Shown here: in pieces, positions 9,007 to 17,919 of the stretch | How the letters are laid out: every line of letters begins with the position of its first letter | How positions within the stretch are numbered: the first letter of the stretch is position 1 | Source: Lachnospiraceae bacterium MD335 | GTDB taxonomy: Bacteria; Bacillota; Clostridia; Lachnospirales; Lachnospiraceae | NCBI GenBank assembly: GCA_000403335.2 | Contig: KE159628.1 | Coordinates: forward strand, 800,975 to 850,558 | Direction of reading: 5' to 3' | Length of the DNA: 49,584 nt | Made by a program: the position numbers and the translations under genes | The notes under the pieces: model-generated | Told to the model about the DNA's origin: nothing | Seen by the model: only the letters and a program-made list of their open reading frames with translations | The model's database searches: none

Positions 9007-9714
9007 ATGGATAAAGTAGCCGTATTAGTGCCTTGTTACAATGAGGAAAAAACAATTGGAAAGGTAATTAATGACTTTCGGGAGAGTTTGCCCAATGCTG
9101 TAATTTATGTGTATGACAATAACTCTACGGATGAGACAGTCAAGATTGCGGAGGAGTTAGGGTCTGTGGTAAGGCATGAATACCAACAGGGTAAGGGAAA
9201 TGTGATTCGGCGTATGTTTCGTGAAATTGATGCAGATGTGTATATTATGGTAGATGGAGATGATACTTATCCAGCGGATATAGCACCCAAAATGGTAGAA
9301 CTTGTCAGGGATTATCAGTCAGATATGGTGGTGGGTGATAGACTTTCGAGCACCTATTTTGCGGAAAATAAGCGTCCCTTTCATAATTTCGGTAATAGTT
9401 TGGTTCGGGGAAGTATTAATAGCTTGTTCAAAACATCTATCAAAGACATTATGACCGGATACAGGGCATTTAGTTATCAATTTGTCAAGTTGTTTCCTGT
9501 CATGTCAAAGGGATTTGAAATAGAAACGGAAATGACTATTTTTGCAGTTGACAGAAATATGAAAGTAGATAATGTGGTCATCGAATACCGCGACAGACCA
9601 AAAGGAAGTGAGTCGAAGCTAAACACGTTTTCGGATGGATTGAAAGTTATTGGAACAATAGCGCATTTATATAAGAATTATAGACCTTTTGGTTTTTCAG
9701 TTTACTGGCAATAG
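9007..9714 (+). CDS. DPM1-type glycosyltransferase family 2, catalytic part (3' end frameshifted)
   Basis: A GT-A domain of the dolichyl/polyprenyl-phosphate sugar synthase type: VLVPCYNEE start, YDNNSTD, a VDGDDTYP metal-binding motif and a conserved MTGYRAFS region. I start at ATG 9007, with GGAGG at 8996-9000. A longer frame from 8935 adds an unlikely N-terminus before this ribosome site. The frame ends at TAG 9712-9714, just where relatives continue into two membrane helices. Those helices are present in the -1 frame, entered at the T5 run 9693-9697 (see next entry). The enzyme normally makes a polyprenyl-phosphate sugar for membrane glycosyltransferases. Without its tail it may be soluble or inactive. 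Confidence 0.82.
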   Translation: MDKVAVLVPCYNEEKTIGKVINDFRESLPNAVIYVYDNNSTDETVKIAEELGSVVRHEYQQGKGNVIRRMFREIDADVYIMVDGDDTYPADIAPKMVELVRDYQSDMVVGDRLSSTYFAENKRPFHNFGNSLVRGSINSLFKTSIKDIMTGYRAFSYQFVKLFPVMSKGFEIETEMTIFAVDRNMKVDNVVIEYRDRPKGSESKLNTFSDGLKVIGTIAHLYKNYRPFGFSVYWQ

Positions 9715-9947
9715 CTTTAGCCTTGATTAGTTCAGGATTCTTTGTCCCTGTACTTGTGGATTATATTAACACAGGAGTTGTGGACAGGTTTCCGACACTG
9801 ATTGTATGCGGTTTTGTCATGGTATTGGCGATCCTCCTGTTTTCGGTAGGAATCATTTTGACAACGTTACGGGTAAAAGACAGACATGACTTTGAGTACA
9901 GACTGCAGGAGATTAATATGTTACAACATATTATGAAAAGAGGTTAA
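9693..9947 (+). pseudogene. Displaced transmembrane tail of the preceding GT2
   Basis: Re-reading from the T5 run gives an FFSLLAIALALISSGFF helix directly after the GT2 sequence RPFG. A second helix and a charged end follow, matching the normal two-helix tail of this GT2 group. There is no ribosome site for independent translation; the nearest start is a TTG at 9723 inside the first helix. One missing T in a T6 tract would explain the break. Whether this is mutation, slippage or sequencing error cannot be settled here. Confidence 0.7.
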
Positions 9948-9962
9948 AGAAAGGGAAGGAAA

Positions 9963-11708
9963 ATGGAAAAAGTTTTTGCAGTTGTATATGCGATTAGCGT
10001 GTTCTGGATGATGCTTGGCTTGTATGGTATTAAAAAAAATGAAATAAAATTAAGTGGAATTAATTTTATTTCAGTCGCAGTTTTTTGCTTTTTTTGTTAC
10101 CAAACGGCTCTTGCTGGACTTTTGCAAATGATAGGAATTGAAGTGAGCAATAAATCTTTGGGAATATTTAATATATTGGTTGGATGTGTATTGTGGTATT
10201 TTATTATAAAGAAAGAATGCAGACAGAAATATTATTTTAATAAATGGGATGCCGTTGCAAATGCTATTATGATTTTAGCAATTCTTATTTTGGCGACTCG
10301 ACAGTTCGGAAAGGGCTTGAACATATTTAATTATCAATGTACGTGGGATTCAAGTGTGCATTTATCGTGGGCAAGAGAGGCAGCAAAGCAGCATAGCTTG
10401 TCTGGAATGTATTTTAATGCATTAAATATGGGAGTATGGCTAGAGTGTGTATATGCATTTGTTCCATATGCAACAGGATGTGAATTATATATAATTACAG
10501 ATTTGGTTACACTGATTCTAGATGCAGGTCTTTTTTGGTGCCTGATAAGGCGATATATAAATGACAAAAGTATGTATATAATGGGAATTGTGTGTATACT
10601 CGCATATGTATTTGGATATCCGCTAAATAATATGGTTTTTGGCACATCTTATTTAGGTTCTGGTAATTTATGTGTAATTTTTGTTGTATTATTGTATGAT
10701 ACCTTTAAAGTGGGTAAGGCAAATAAAGTAATTTTGGGTCTGATGTTGATGTTGACTGTTTTTTCCCTCATTAAATCATATGTTCTTTTCCTCCCTGTAA
10801 TATTAATTTCAATATATATATATATATTTGTTTTTTTGTATGAAAAGGGTAAGATAACGCGCAATAGACTGATGGCAGTTGCGATATTATCAGCTGTTGT
10901 GGCGGCAGGAGGCTACGCTGTTCTCAATGATTATCTTTGGAATGCCATAAGTGGGTTGGCTTTGGAAGGGCAAATATATCGTAACCTTGCAACCAATTTT
11001 GTGTTATTTATTCCGTTTATTCTGTTTGTTTTAGTAAAAAAATATAGAACTTTTTCGGGAATAATGTTAATTATGACTTTGTGTTATATTGCAGTTTTTA
11101 TGGCTTGTGTATTAAATGGAAAAGTATCAGGTTATTATTACTTTAAAAATTACTATATTCTTTGGTTTCTGTCATTTTATAATGCATTTATCATAGTGTC
11201 TGAAAATATTAACAGGCAGAGTTGTGTTAAATTTTATATAGCCGGATGTAGTCTGCTAGCAGTGTTTTCCGTGTCGAAGGTTGAGAATAAGCTGGGAGGC
11301 TACACAGATCCGTGGTATGGTCAGGTTTTTGGGGAAGTTCGTGTAAGTAGTTTGTTTGACATTTACAACTTTAATTTTGACAATATGGCTAGAGAGACAG
11401 TGGATACTGGAACAAGAGAATTGTTTGGTGAGGTTGCGCAAATGAATTCATATGTTGATGAAACTATATTCTATGTAGGTATTCATGACTACGCGATTCA
11501 TAAGGTTTTTTATGCATTGGCTAATCAGCCTGAAATTAATACTGATGATGTTGTTTCTCCAGAAGATTATATCCGGAAAATAAGGGAAACAAGCAAATAT
11601 GTTTGTGTTTTGGAGCCAGAGAAAGATACGTGGGATATAACAGATTATCTGTCAACGCTTGAGGTTGTATATAAGAATGATAAAGGATACATTGCAAAAG
11701 TACAGTAA
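9963..11708 (+). CDS. Large polytopic membrane protein, GT-C-like, putative glycosyltransferase
   Basis: A 581-residue protein with about 10-12 predicted hydrophobic segments and a soluble C-terminal ~130 residues. A WDSSVHLSW motif near residue 128, just after an early membrane segment, is the kind of acidic loop motif seen in GT-C enzymes that use polyprenyl-phosphate sugars outside the membrane. It follows a DPM1-type GT2 and precedes a DUF6020 protein, a usual donor-synthase/membrane-transferase pairing. An AAGGGAAGGA ribosome site precedes the ATG. An (AT)8 tract and a T7 run (10812-10837) lie inside the coding region. The precise family was not recognised; a polymerase role is also possible. 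Confidence 0.65.
   Translation: MEKVFAVVYAISVFWMMLGLYGIKKNEIKLSGINFISVAVFCFFCYQTALAGLLQMIGIEVSNKSLGIFNILVGCVLWYFIIKKECRQKYYFNKWDAVANAIMILAILILATRQFGKGLNIFNYQCTWDSSVHLSWAREAAKQHSLSGMYFNALNMGVWLECVYAFVPYATGCELYIITDLVTLILDAGLFWCLIRRYINDKSMYIMGIVCILAYVFGYPLNNMVFGTSYLGSGNLCVIFVVLLYDTFKVGKANKVILGLMLMLTVFSLIKSYVLFLPVILISIYIYIFVFLYEKGKITRNRLMAVAILSAVVAAGGYAVLNDYLWNAISGLALEGQIYRNLATNFVLFIPFILFVLVKKYRTFSGIMLIMTLCYIAVFMACVLNGKVSGYYYFKNYYILWFLSFYNAFIIVSENINRQSCVKFYIAGCSLLAVFSVSKVENKLGGYTDPWYGQVFGEVRVSSLFDIYNFNFDNMARETVDTGTRELFGEVAQMNSYVDETIFYVGIHDYAIHKVFYALANQPEINTDDVVSPEDYIRKIRETSKYVCVLEPEKDTWDITDYLSTLEVVYKNDKGYIAKVQ
10812..10837 (+). repeat. (AT)8 tract followed by T7 within the GT-C-like gene
   Basis: Eight AT units (10812-10827) encode alternating Tyr/Ile in a membrane helix, and a T7 run follows at 10831-10837. 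Length changes would shift the frame. In A+T-rich DNA this may be composition only. Confidence 0.4.
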
Positions 11709-11748
11709 TTAGTTTGGCGCATATGAGGCTGTCAGGGGAGACTGAGTT

Positions 11749-14115
11749 ATGAAGAATGGCAGAAAAAGAATATTTTATTTAGGGTGTATAATTGTAATAT
11801 TATTATATGTGGTTTCGAATCTTACAAAAGGAGTATCTGTATATATAAGGTTATATTATGGAGAGACACATCAAGAAGGCAGGGCACAACTCTTTTTCTG
11901 GAATTCGGAGGAACAACTATCCGAAGAAAAATCGTCAATAGTAACATTAAATGGAAATTCTGTAGTGGAATTTAATATAGGACGAATCAATGACAGGGAT
12001 ATGCATTTTCGCGTAGATCCCATTGATTTACAGGAAGACTTTTCTGTTGAGGGGATGGAGTTATATTGTTCTGGGCAGAAGATTTTAGATTTAAGTGGAC
12101 AGGCATTTATGAACGAAGTATCGGAGATATTTGACTGTGACTGGTATGTAGAAGGGGGTAGAACATATTTTTCTCCATCTAATACGGATCCGAGGATGAC
12201 AATATCGATACCTATAAATAATCCCTACAAAAGAATATCAGATATATTATATTTCTTGGCAGCAATTTTATTTATGATGTTAGAAATTATATTTATGATA
12301 TATATATATTCTAATGAAAAGGATTGTAAATGGGAAAAGTTTTGCGGGGGACTTTTAATTTCTATTATAGGAAGCAGGGTTTTCCTTGAATATTTGCGAA
12401 TTCCGTTTTATGGATTAGGATGGATTACATTGGCGGGTGTAATTTTTTATATTTATAATATGAACAAAGAACCAAATTGGGCTGGAGTAAAGGTGGGAAG
12501 TATTTTTTATGCATTGATTTTCAGCTTGGGATTGGTGATGGGGTATCATATTCAAACAAATTTTAATCTATATTTTGGAACGAAACTCGAGAATTATATT
12601 TCTAAATATTCTGTGGAGGATGTATGGGCGTTTTCATTTCTCGTGCCAGTTGTATTGATTCTGCTAAAAGGAATAATACATCTAGTGGGAAAACAGACAA
12701 CACATTTCAAACGGATACAGGATGTGGAAATTAAGAATCGGAGAATATGGCTGATGGTATCAGCGATTATTTTTATTGCATGGCTGCCATATCTTATGAC
12801 TTATTACCCGGGAATGATTTTGGGTGATTCTCTTAATTCTATATATCAGGCAGTAGGACAGGTAGGGTGGAATAATCATCATCCATTAGCATATTCCTTT
12901 TTTATAAAGATATGTTTGGATATTGGGACTGCTATTAAGGATATTAATTTAGGATGCTGCATTTATACCCTTATACAAATGGGATATGTGTCATGTTGTT
13001 TAGGGTATGCAGTGTATTGGCTTTGGTGCAAGGGCATACCAAAGAAAATGGCTTGTATTTTAACCGGATTTTATGCGTTTTCCCCTTTTTTTGCGCTTAA
13101 TGGTATTGTCATGTGGAAGGATCCCATTTTTTCGGCGAGCATATGTGTGTGGACATTGATTATTTTTGACTTCATGACATCCCATGAAATTTTACTGGAT
13201 AGAAAATTTTATTTGAAGAATTTGTTTTTTATTTTAGTTATTTGTTTTGTAAGGAATAACGGAATATATATCGTTGCATTTGTAGAGCTTGTATTGATAC
13301 TGACAATGATTCTAAAAAGAAAAGAAGGAATTATTAAAAAGTTAAAAAAACCAATAACTGGAATGGGAATAGTTATTCTTATGGTATTAATTATTACCGG
13401 ACCTTTATATAATAAACTGGGTGTTTCAGGGGAACCTGTTGAAAGTATTGGTATTTTTCTGAATCAGATGGCAAGTGTGGCAGCATATGATGGTAACATG
13501 AATGAAAATGATAGGGAATTTATGGATAACTTGCTTCCGCTTGACAGATATGCCGAAGTGTATAGACCGTGTGTGGTAGATCGTCTAAAATGGGATGCGG
13601 AATTTAATCAGACTTACTTGAATGAACATATAGATAAGTTTTGGAAAACATATTTTTCAATGTTAATAAAAAATCCGATGAGGTATATTCAGGCATGGGA
13701 ATTAAACACATTCGGATATTGGGCAGTTAATTTTTGGGAATTAAATTTCAATAGACAAAATATAACAGCGGGAGATTTGACATGTATTTATACTTGGGAT
13801 AATTGTGGGATTGTCCCTAAAAATTTCTTGTATGGATGGAGTGAAAATGCAGAAGAGACATTTCCGCTTGATGATGCTATGCTTGCATTGTCTTATATAA
13901 GCTGGTTTATACTGCTGTGTTATGTTTTTTTGATTGCAAGAAAGAAAATGGCGTATGGAGTGGTGTTAGCGCCATCGGCGGGATTGGTTATAACACTCCT
14001 GATAGGTACACCACATGCATATTGGCAGAGGTATGGGCTGGCATGTTATTATCTGCTTCCAATTTATGTATTCTTATTTATATTGTTGATGCATGAAGAT
14101 GACGTAAGTCAATAG
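11749..14115 (+). CDS. DUF6020-family membrane protein, GT-C-like
   Basis: A 788-residue protein: an N-terminal signal-anchor helix and an extracytoplasmic domain (to ~150), then about 12 membrane helices. A conserved YYPGMILGDS...NNHHPLAYS segment around residues 353-385 and VMWKDPIFS near 460 fit the DUF6020 family. The acidic residues in the outer loop resemble GT-C catalytic loops. Residues ~570-680 form an outer loop before the final helices. AGGGGAG precedes the ATG. It lies 40 bases after the previous membrane protein and is probably cotranscribed with it. Function is inferred: transfer of a lipid-linked sugar or glycan polymerisation at the outer face. Confidence 0.72.
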   Translation: MKNGRKRIFYLGCIIVILLYVVSNLTKGVSVYIRLYYGETHQEGRAQLFFWNSEEQLSEEKSSIVTLNGNSVVEFNIGRINDRDMHFRVDPIDLQEDFSVEGMELYCSGQKILDLSGQAFMNEVSEIFDCDWYVEGGRTYFSPSNTDPRMTISIPINNPYKRISDILYFLAAILFMMLEIIFMIYIYSNEKDCKWEKFCGGLLISIIGSRVFLEYLRIPFYGLGWITLAGVIFYIYNMNKEPNWAGVKVGSIFYALIFSLGLVMGYHIQTNFNLYFGTKLENYISKYSVEDVWAFSFLVPVVLILLKGIIHLVGKQTTHFKRIQDVEIKNRRIWLMVSAIIFIAWLPYLMTYYPGMILGDSLNSIYQAVGQVGWNNHHPLAYSFFIKICLDIGTAIKDINLGCCIYTLIQMGYVSCCLGYAVYWLWCKGIPKKMACILTGFYAFSPFFALNGIVMWKDPIFSASICVWTLIIFDFMTSHEILLDRKFYLKNLFFILVICFVRNNGIYIVAFVELVLILTMILKRKEGIIKKLKKPITGMGIVILMVLIITGPLYNKLGVSGEPVESIGIFLNQMASVAAYDGNMNENDREFMDNLLPLDRYAEVYRPCVVDRLKWDAEFNQTYLNEHIDKFWKTYFSMLIKNPMRYIQAWELNTFGYWAVNFWELNFNRQNITAGDLTCIYTWDNCGIVPKNFLYGWSENAEETFPLDDAMLALSYISWFILLCYVFLIARKKMAYGVVLAPSAGLVITLLIGTPHAYWQRYGLACYYLLPIYVFLFILLMHEDDVSQ

Positions 14116-14313
14116 AGCTTTATATTAAATTTTAAAGATAAAGATAATAATGAAAAAAATATTGAATTCCAGCTTTGGGGTGGGATTTATCCGGTATTTT
14201 TGGTGAAATTATAATTCTGCTATTTGAGACTTGTGGTAGATAGGATTATTGTGACAAAGAAATAGAAAGTTGGGTTCTTTATTGTTGGGATACTAAGTAC
14301 TTTTGTTTCGTGA

Positions 14314-14490
14314 TTGCAGATTTATACTGGAAAAGTTAATAATATATATAACTTGACTCCTACGTTTACATGTATTTTGTGCATGATGTATATGCTGTTG
14401 GAATTAAATAGTATTAAAAGCAATATCATGAAAACTATATTATCGTTTGTAAGTAAATATTCTTTGATGAGTTCTTGGTTATACCTCTAA
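14314..14490 (+). pseudogene. C-terminal scrap of an acyltransferase-3-like membrane protein
   Basis: The 604-base gap 14116-14719 holds no intact gene. One frame reads 58 open codons without a start. A hydrophobic stretch ending MMYMLLELNS is followed by ILSFVSKYSLMSSWLYL, which resembles the end of OafA/YrhL-type acyltransferases, where SKYSF...YLIH precedes the last helix. The rest of the gap has frequent stops but similar composition, so it looks like heavily decayed coding DNA. Intact homologues O-acetylate surface sugars. Confidence 0.5.
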
Positions 14491-14564
14491 AGAAGGATAT
14501 GTTTAAACTGACTAAAAGAATTAAAAATACGGTACATAATAGTTAATTTAGGAATATTACATTT

Positions 14565-14643
14565 TTGGTCGCATTTTGCAAAGATATATGATAAAATACG
14601 CTTGTGTGTAGAGTAGACAAAACTTGGGTTTAATCAAGTTTTT
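14565..14643 (+). promoter_or_regulatory. Possible promoter with a leader hairpin upstream of the flippase run
   Basis: TTGGTC (14565-14570) and TATGAT (14587-14592) are 16 bp apart. About 25 bases later, AAAACTTG (14619-14626) pairs with CAAGTTTT (14635-14642), ending in T5. The hairpin could be an attenuator between this promoter and the GT2 at 14720, or the terminator of the lost acyltransferase gene. The promoter call is weak. Confidence 0.35.
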
Positions 14644-14719
14644 AAATGTAGGCGTATTTATTTTGCCTGGCATAACTATATTACATTATTAAAATTGGCA
14701 GGGAGACAGAATATAATAG

Positions 14720-15412
14720 ATGAAAATATTAGTTATTATTCCAGCGTATAATGAGGCTGAGAATATCATAAATGTGGTAGAAAACTTAAAAAATAATTAT
14801 AACATATTCGATTATGTAGTAGTTAATGATGGTTCAAATGATGAAACGGCAAAAATCTGTAAAAGAAATAACTATAATTTAGTAGACTTACCGATTAATT
14901 TGGGCTTGGCAGGTGCATTTCAAACAGGTATGAAGTATGCGATGTATTACGATTATGATTACGCTATACAGTATGACGGGGATGGACAGCACAATCCGCA
15001 ATACATACAGGGAATGGTTGAGTTTGCTGAGAAAAACAAATTAGACGTAGTGATAGGAAGCCGTTTTGCCAAAGAGAAGCGACCAATTTCAATGAGGATG
15101 ATAGGAAGCCTTCTGATAGAGCTGTGTATATTAATGACAACAGGTAAAAAAATCAAAGATTCAACTTCGGGAATGCGTTTGTATGACAGGAAAATGATCA
15201 GGAAGCTGGCAACTTCAATGAATTATGGTCCGGAACCCGATACAATTGCGTATCTAATACGGTGCGGTGCCAAGGTAGAAGAATATCAGGTTCATATGAA
15301 TGAGAGAACGGCAGGGGAGAGTTACTTAAATTTGTCAAGGAGCATTAAATATATGTTTCATATGTGTTCATCAATATTAATAGTACAATGGTTTAGAAAG
15401 AAAGGGATATGA
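14720..15412 (+). CDS. DPM1-type glycosyltransferase family 2
   Basis: A 230-residue GT-A protein: VIIPAYNEAENI, VVNDGSND, IQYDGDGQHNP (metal-binding DGDGQ) and SGMRLYDR. This is the polyprenyl-phosphate sugar synthase type without its own membrane helices. A DUF2304 membrane protein starts two bases after its stop, a known pairing in which the small protein probably anchors the enzyme. It presumably charges polyprenyl phosphate with one sugar on the cytosolic face. The nearest ribosome-like site, AGGGAG, is about 14 bases upstream, so translation initiation may be weak. It heads a run through the flippase and GT4 genes. Confidence 0.85.
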   Translation: MKILVIIPAYNEAENIINVVENLKNNYNIFDYVVVNDGSNDETAKICKRNNYNLVDLPINLGLAGAFQTGMKYAMYYDYDYAIQYDGDGQHNPQYIQGMVEFAEKNKLDVVIGSRFAKEKRPISMRMIGSLLIELCILMTTGKKIKDSTSGMRLYDRKMIRKLATSMNYGPEPDTIAYLIRCGAKVEEYQVHMNERTAGESYLNLSRSIKYMFHMCSSILIVQWFRKKGI

Positions 15413-15413
15413 T

Positions 15414-15749
15414 ATGTCGATAGCTTTAAGGGTAATATTGTTTATCGCCTCCGTTCTGACATGTACGTATATAGCACGAAAGTTGAAAAAATCGCAGATA
15501 CAGGTCACAGATACGGTTTTTTGGATTGGATTATCGGCGCTATTCGTTGTTTTGAGTTTGTTTCCCGACTTGGTAGGGATTCTTTCAGAATTAATGGGAT
15601 TTCAGGCGCCGGTTAATTTAATTTTTCTGTTAATGATTTTTTTGCTTTTAATTCGATGTTTTTTAATGTCTGTGAGGATTTCACAATTAGAAGATAAAGT
15701 GAGAAATTTAGTAGAAGAGCTGGCAATACGGGAAAACGGCAGGCATTGA
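15414..15749 (+). CDS. DUF2304 small membrane protein
   Basis: A 111-residue protein with three hydrophobic segments: an N-terminal helix, LFVVLSLFPDLV and LIFLLMIFLLLIRCF. It ends in an amphipathic, probably coiled-coil tail (ISQLEDKVRNLVEEL). These are the features of DUF2304 proteins. The start is one base after the stop of the GT2, which indicates tight coupling. Family members are regularly encoded beside DPM1-like enzymes and probably act as membrane partners; that role is inferred. Confidence 0.85.
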   Translation: MSIALRVILFIASVLTCTYIARKLKKSQIQVTDTVFWIGLSALFVVLSLFPDLVGILSELMGFQAPVNLIFLLMIFLLLIRCFLMSVRISQLEDKVRNLVEELAIRENGRH

Positions 15750-15800
15750 AGCGGTAAAAGCGTGAGAAGAGCAGTTTTGTGAAAGAAAGAAGTAAATGAT

Positions 15801-16589
15801 ATGAATAAACACACGTTTGCAATCTGTGCATATAGAGAGAGTCCATATTTGGAGGAGTGCATTCAGTCGGTATTACGCCAAACGATTCCCTCCAATATAA
15901 TTTTGGTAACATCTACGCCATGCGATTACATAACAAATCTTTGCAGTAAATATGACATTACGTTCTATTTAAATAAGGGAGAAAGCGGTATAACACAGGA
16001 TTGGAATTTTGCATATTCAAAATGTAATACACCGCTTCTTACGATTGCACATCAGGATGATGTTTACTTTGAAAACTATACAAAAGCTTTAGAAGAAATG
16101 GCTGAATCGGCGAAGAAACCTTTGATTTTTTTTACAGATTATTATGAACTGAGAAATGGTAAACTGATAAAAGACAATAGGCTGTTAAAAGTAAAAAAAA
16201 TGTTGTTGTTTCCATTGAGTTTTAAGGCTTTTCAGAATAGTATTTTTGTGCGAAGAAGAATACTATCATTAGGAAATTCAATTTGCTGTCCTTCTGTTGC
16301 ATATTTTAGAAGTAATCTTCCTGAACCAGTATTTAGAAATCATTTTCGTTCGAATGAAGACTGGGAGGCGTGGGAAATGATTTCCAAACGAAAGGGACAG
16401 TTTTTGTACTGTAGAAAACCATTGATGGCACACCGTATACATGAGGATTCGGAAACATCTGCCATGATTCAGGAGAGTGGAAGAACATGGGAGGATATTG
16501 AAATGTTTGAAAAATTTTGGCCGAGATGGCTGGCGGTAAAAATTGCCAAATTTTACCGCAAAAGTGAAGCATCAAATTCGCTGGATTAA
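15801..16589 (+). CDS. Glycosyltransferase family 2-like protein
   Basis: A 262-residue protein with a compact GT-A domain: FAICAYRESPYLEECIQSVL at the start and IAHQDDVYF in place of the usual DxD region. The remaining conserved features are an SNEDWEAWE catalytic-type segment and an MAHRIHEDSET motif. Probably cytosolic and metal-dependent through the QDD acid pair. No strong ribosome site is visible; an AGAAAGAAG stretch lies 5-13 bases before the ATG. It is one of a continuous run with the flippase. Donor and acceptor unknown. Confidence 0.8.
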   Translation: MNKHTFAICAYRESPYLEECIQSVLRQTIPSNIILVTSTPCDYITNLCSKYDITFYLNKGESGITQDWNFAYSKCNTPLLTIAHQDDVYFENYTKALEEMAESAKKPLIFFTDYYELRNGKLIKDNRLLKVKKMLLFPLSFKAFQNSIFVRRRILSLGNSICCPSVAYFRSNLPEPVFRNHFRSNEDWEAWEMISKRKGQFLYCRKPLMAHRIHEDSETSAMIQESGRTWEDIEMFEKFWPRWLAVKIAKFYRKSEASNSLD

Positions 16590-16625
16590 ATTTAAAAGAA
16601 AAAGCAAGAAAGATTATGGTAATTT

Positions 16626-17888
16626 ATGGGTACTTGGATCACTGAAGCATTATGGAAGGAAAGTAAACATCAAACAGAAAACCAATATAAGTGGTATGCA
16701 TTAGGAAGTATTTTGTTTGCGTTGTCTACGTTGATAATTACGATTATAGTAACCCGGGTTACGGATGAGAGTACTGGGGGAATGTTTTCGATTGGACTGT
16801 CATTGGCGCAATGGATGTCTACTATTGCGTATTTTGAAATTAGGACATTCCAAGTTACGGATGTAAAAAGGGAATATAAACTGTATCAATATGTCGGAAT
16901 GAGAGTCTTGACATGCATAATTGCATTCGGGACTTCTATTGTGATTATAGCATTTAGCGGATATACTATTTTAAAAGCACAAATAGTAGGTTTGCTTTGT
17001 TTTTATAAAATATTTGAGGGAATTTCTGATGTATATGAGGGAGAATATCAGCGGAATAACCGCATAGATATATCGGGAAAATCGATATTTTTTAGAACGT
17101 TAATTTGTACAGTGGTGTTAATTTTGGGAATATTGATAACAAAAAATATAATATGGAGTCTTATAGTTATGGATATTCTCGAAATTGTAGTTATTTATTA
17201 TTTGGATATTGTGCCAACACGCAGACTCAATAAAAAAAGGATTGGGTTTGAAAGAAATAGTCTTTTACAATTAGTGAGCAGTTGTATTCCGTTGGCAACA
17301 TGTAATTTTTTAAATACTTATTTGATAAATTCTTCCAAATTCTCTGTTGACAGAGTATTCGGGGATGAAATGCAGATTTATTATTCGGCGGTATTTATGC
17401 CAAACTTTGTGATAAACTTGTTTTGCGGCATTATTTTAAGACCAATAGAAACAAAACTGGCAATATATTATGTTGAGCGTAAAAAAAGAAATTTGATAAC
17501 CATGGTAAGTAAATTATGTGGGTTTATTATGATTTTTACGCTTGTTTGTATTATCGGTGCATATTTGATAGGCATTCCGGTTTTATCATTGTTATATGGA
17601 ATAGATTTATCGGAATACAGGCTTGTGCTGGTTATTCTCCTTTTGGCTGGAGGCATTAATGCAGTAAGTGTAATTTTTTATTATGTGATTACAATAATGA
17701 GAAAACAAAGGTATATGTTCGTAATTTATGCTGTGACGACGCTTTTTTCCATAGCATTACTGGATACATGTGTTGAGACAAAAGGGCTTATGGGTGCAGC
17801 GGCAGGATACTGCGCAGTATTTATGTTTCTATGTATTTTATTATTTCTGTTAATAATATATAAAAAACGTGATGCAACACAAATATAG
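16626..17888 (+). CDS. Polysaccharide flippase, Wzx-like (MATE/MOP superfamily)
   Basis: A 420-residue protein with about 12 membrane helices and the layout of polysaccharide exporters. A short N-terminal amphipathic region leads into the first helix (LGSILFALSTLIITIIVTR), the loops are short and positively charged, and the final helix is followed by KKRD. It probably flips the undecaprenyl-diphosphate-linked repeat unit made by the neighbouring transferases. Ribosome site weak; an earlier ATG (16616) is in another frame and ends quickly. It is the only flippase in the window, and no ABC exporter is present, so a Wzx-dependent route is likely. The matching polymerase is not obvious. Confidence 0.82.
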   Translation: MGTWITEALWKESKHQTENQYKWYALGSILFALSTLIITIIVTRVTDESTGGMFSIGLSLAQWMSTIAYFEIRTFQVTDVKREYKLYQYVGMRVLTCIIAFGTSIVIIAFSGYTILKAQIVGLLCFYKIFEGISDVYEGEYQRNNRIDISGKSIFFRTLICTVVLILGILITKNIIWSLIVMDILEIVVIYYLDIVPTRRLNKKRIGFERNSLLQLVSSCIPLATCNFLNTYLINSSKFSVDRVFGDEMQIYYSAVFMPNFVINLFCGIILRPIETKLAIYYVERKKRNLITMVSKLCGFIMIFTLVCIIGAYLIGIPVLSLLYGIDLSEYRLVLVILLLAGGINAVSVIFYYVITIMRKQRYMFVIYAVTTLFSIALLDTCVETKGLMGAAAGYCAVFMFLCILLFLLIIYKKRDATQI

Positions 17889-17919
17889 GGCAAATGATAA
17901 AAAATAAAGGGAGATAATT

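Noticed and set aside
9690-9700. Programmed -1 frameshifting at the GT2 tail
   Set aside because: The zero-frame reading GGT TTT TCA is not an X XXY YYZ heptamer, and no downstream stimulatory structure was noticed.
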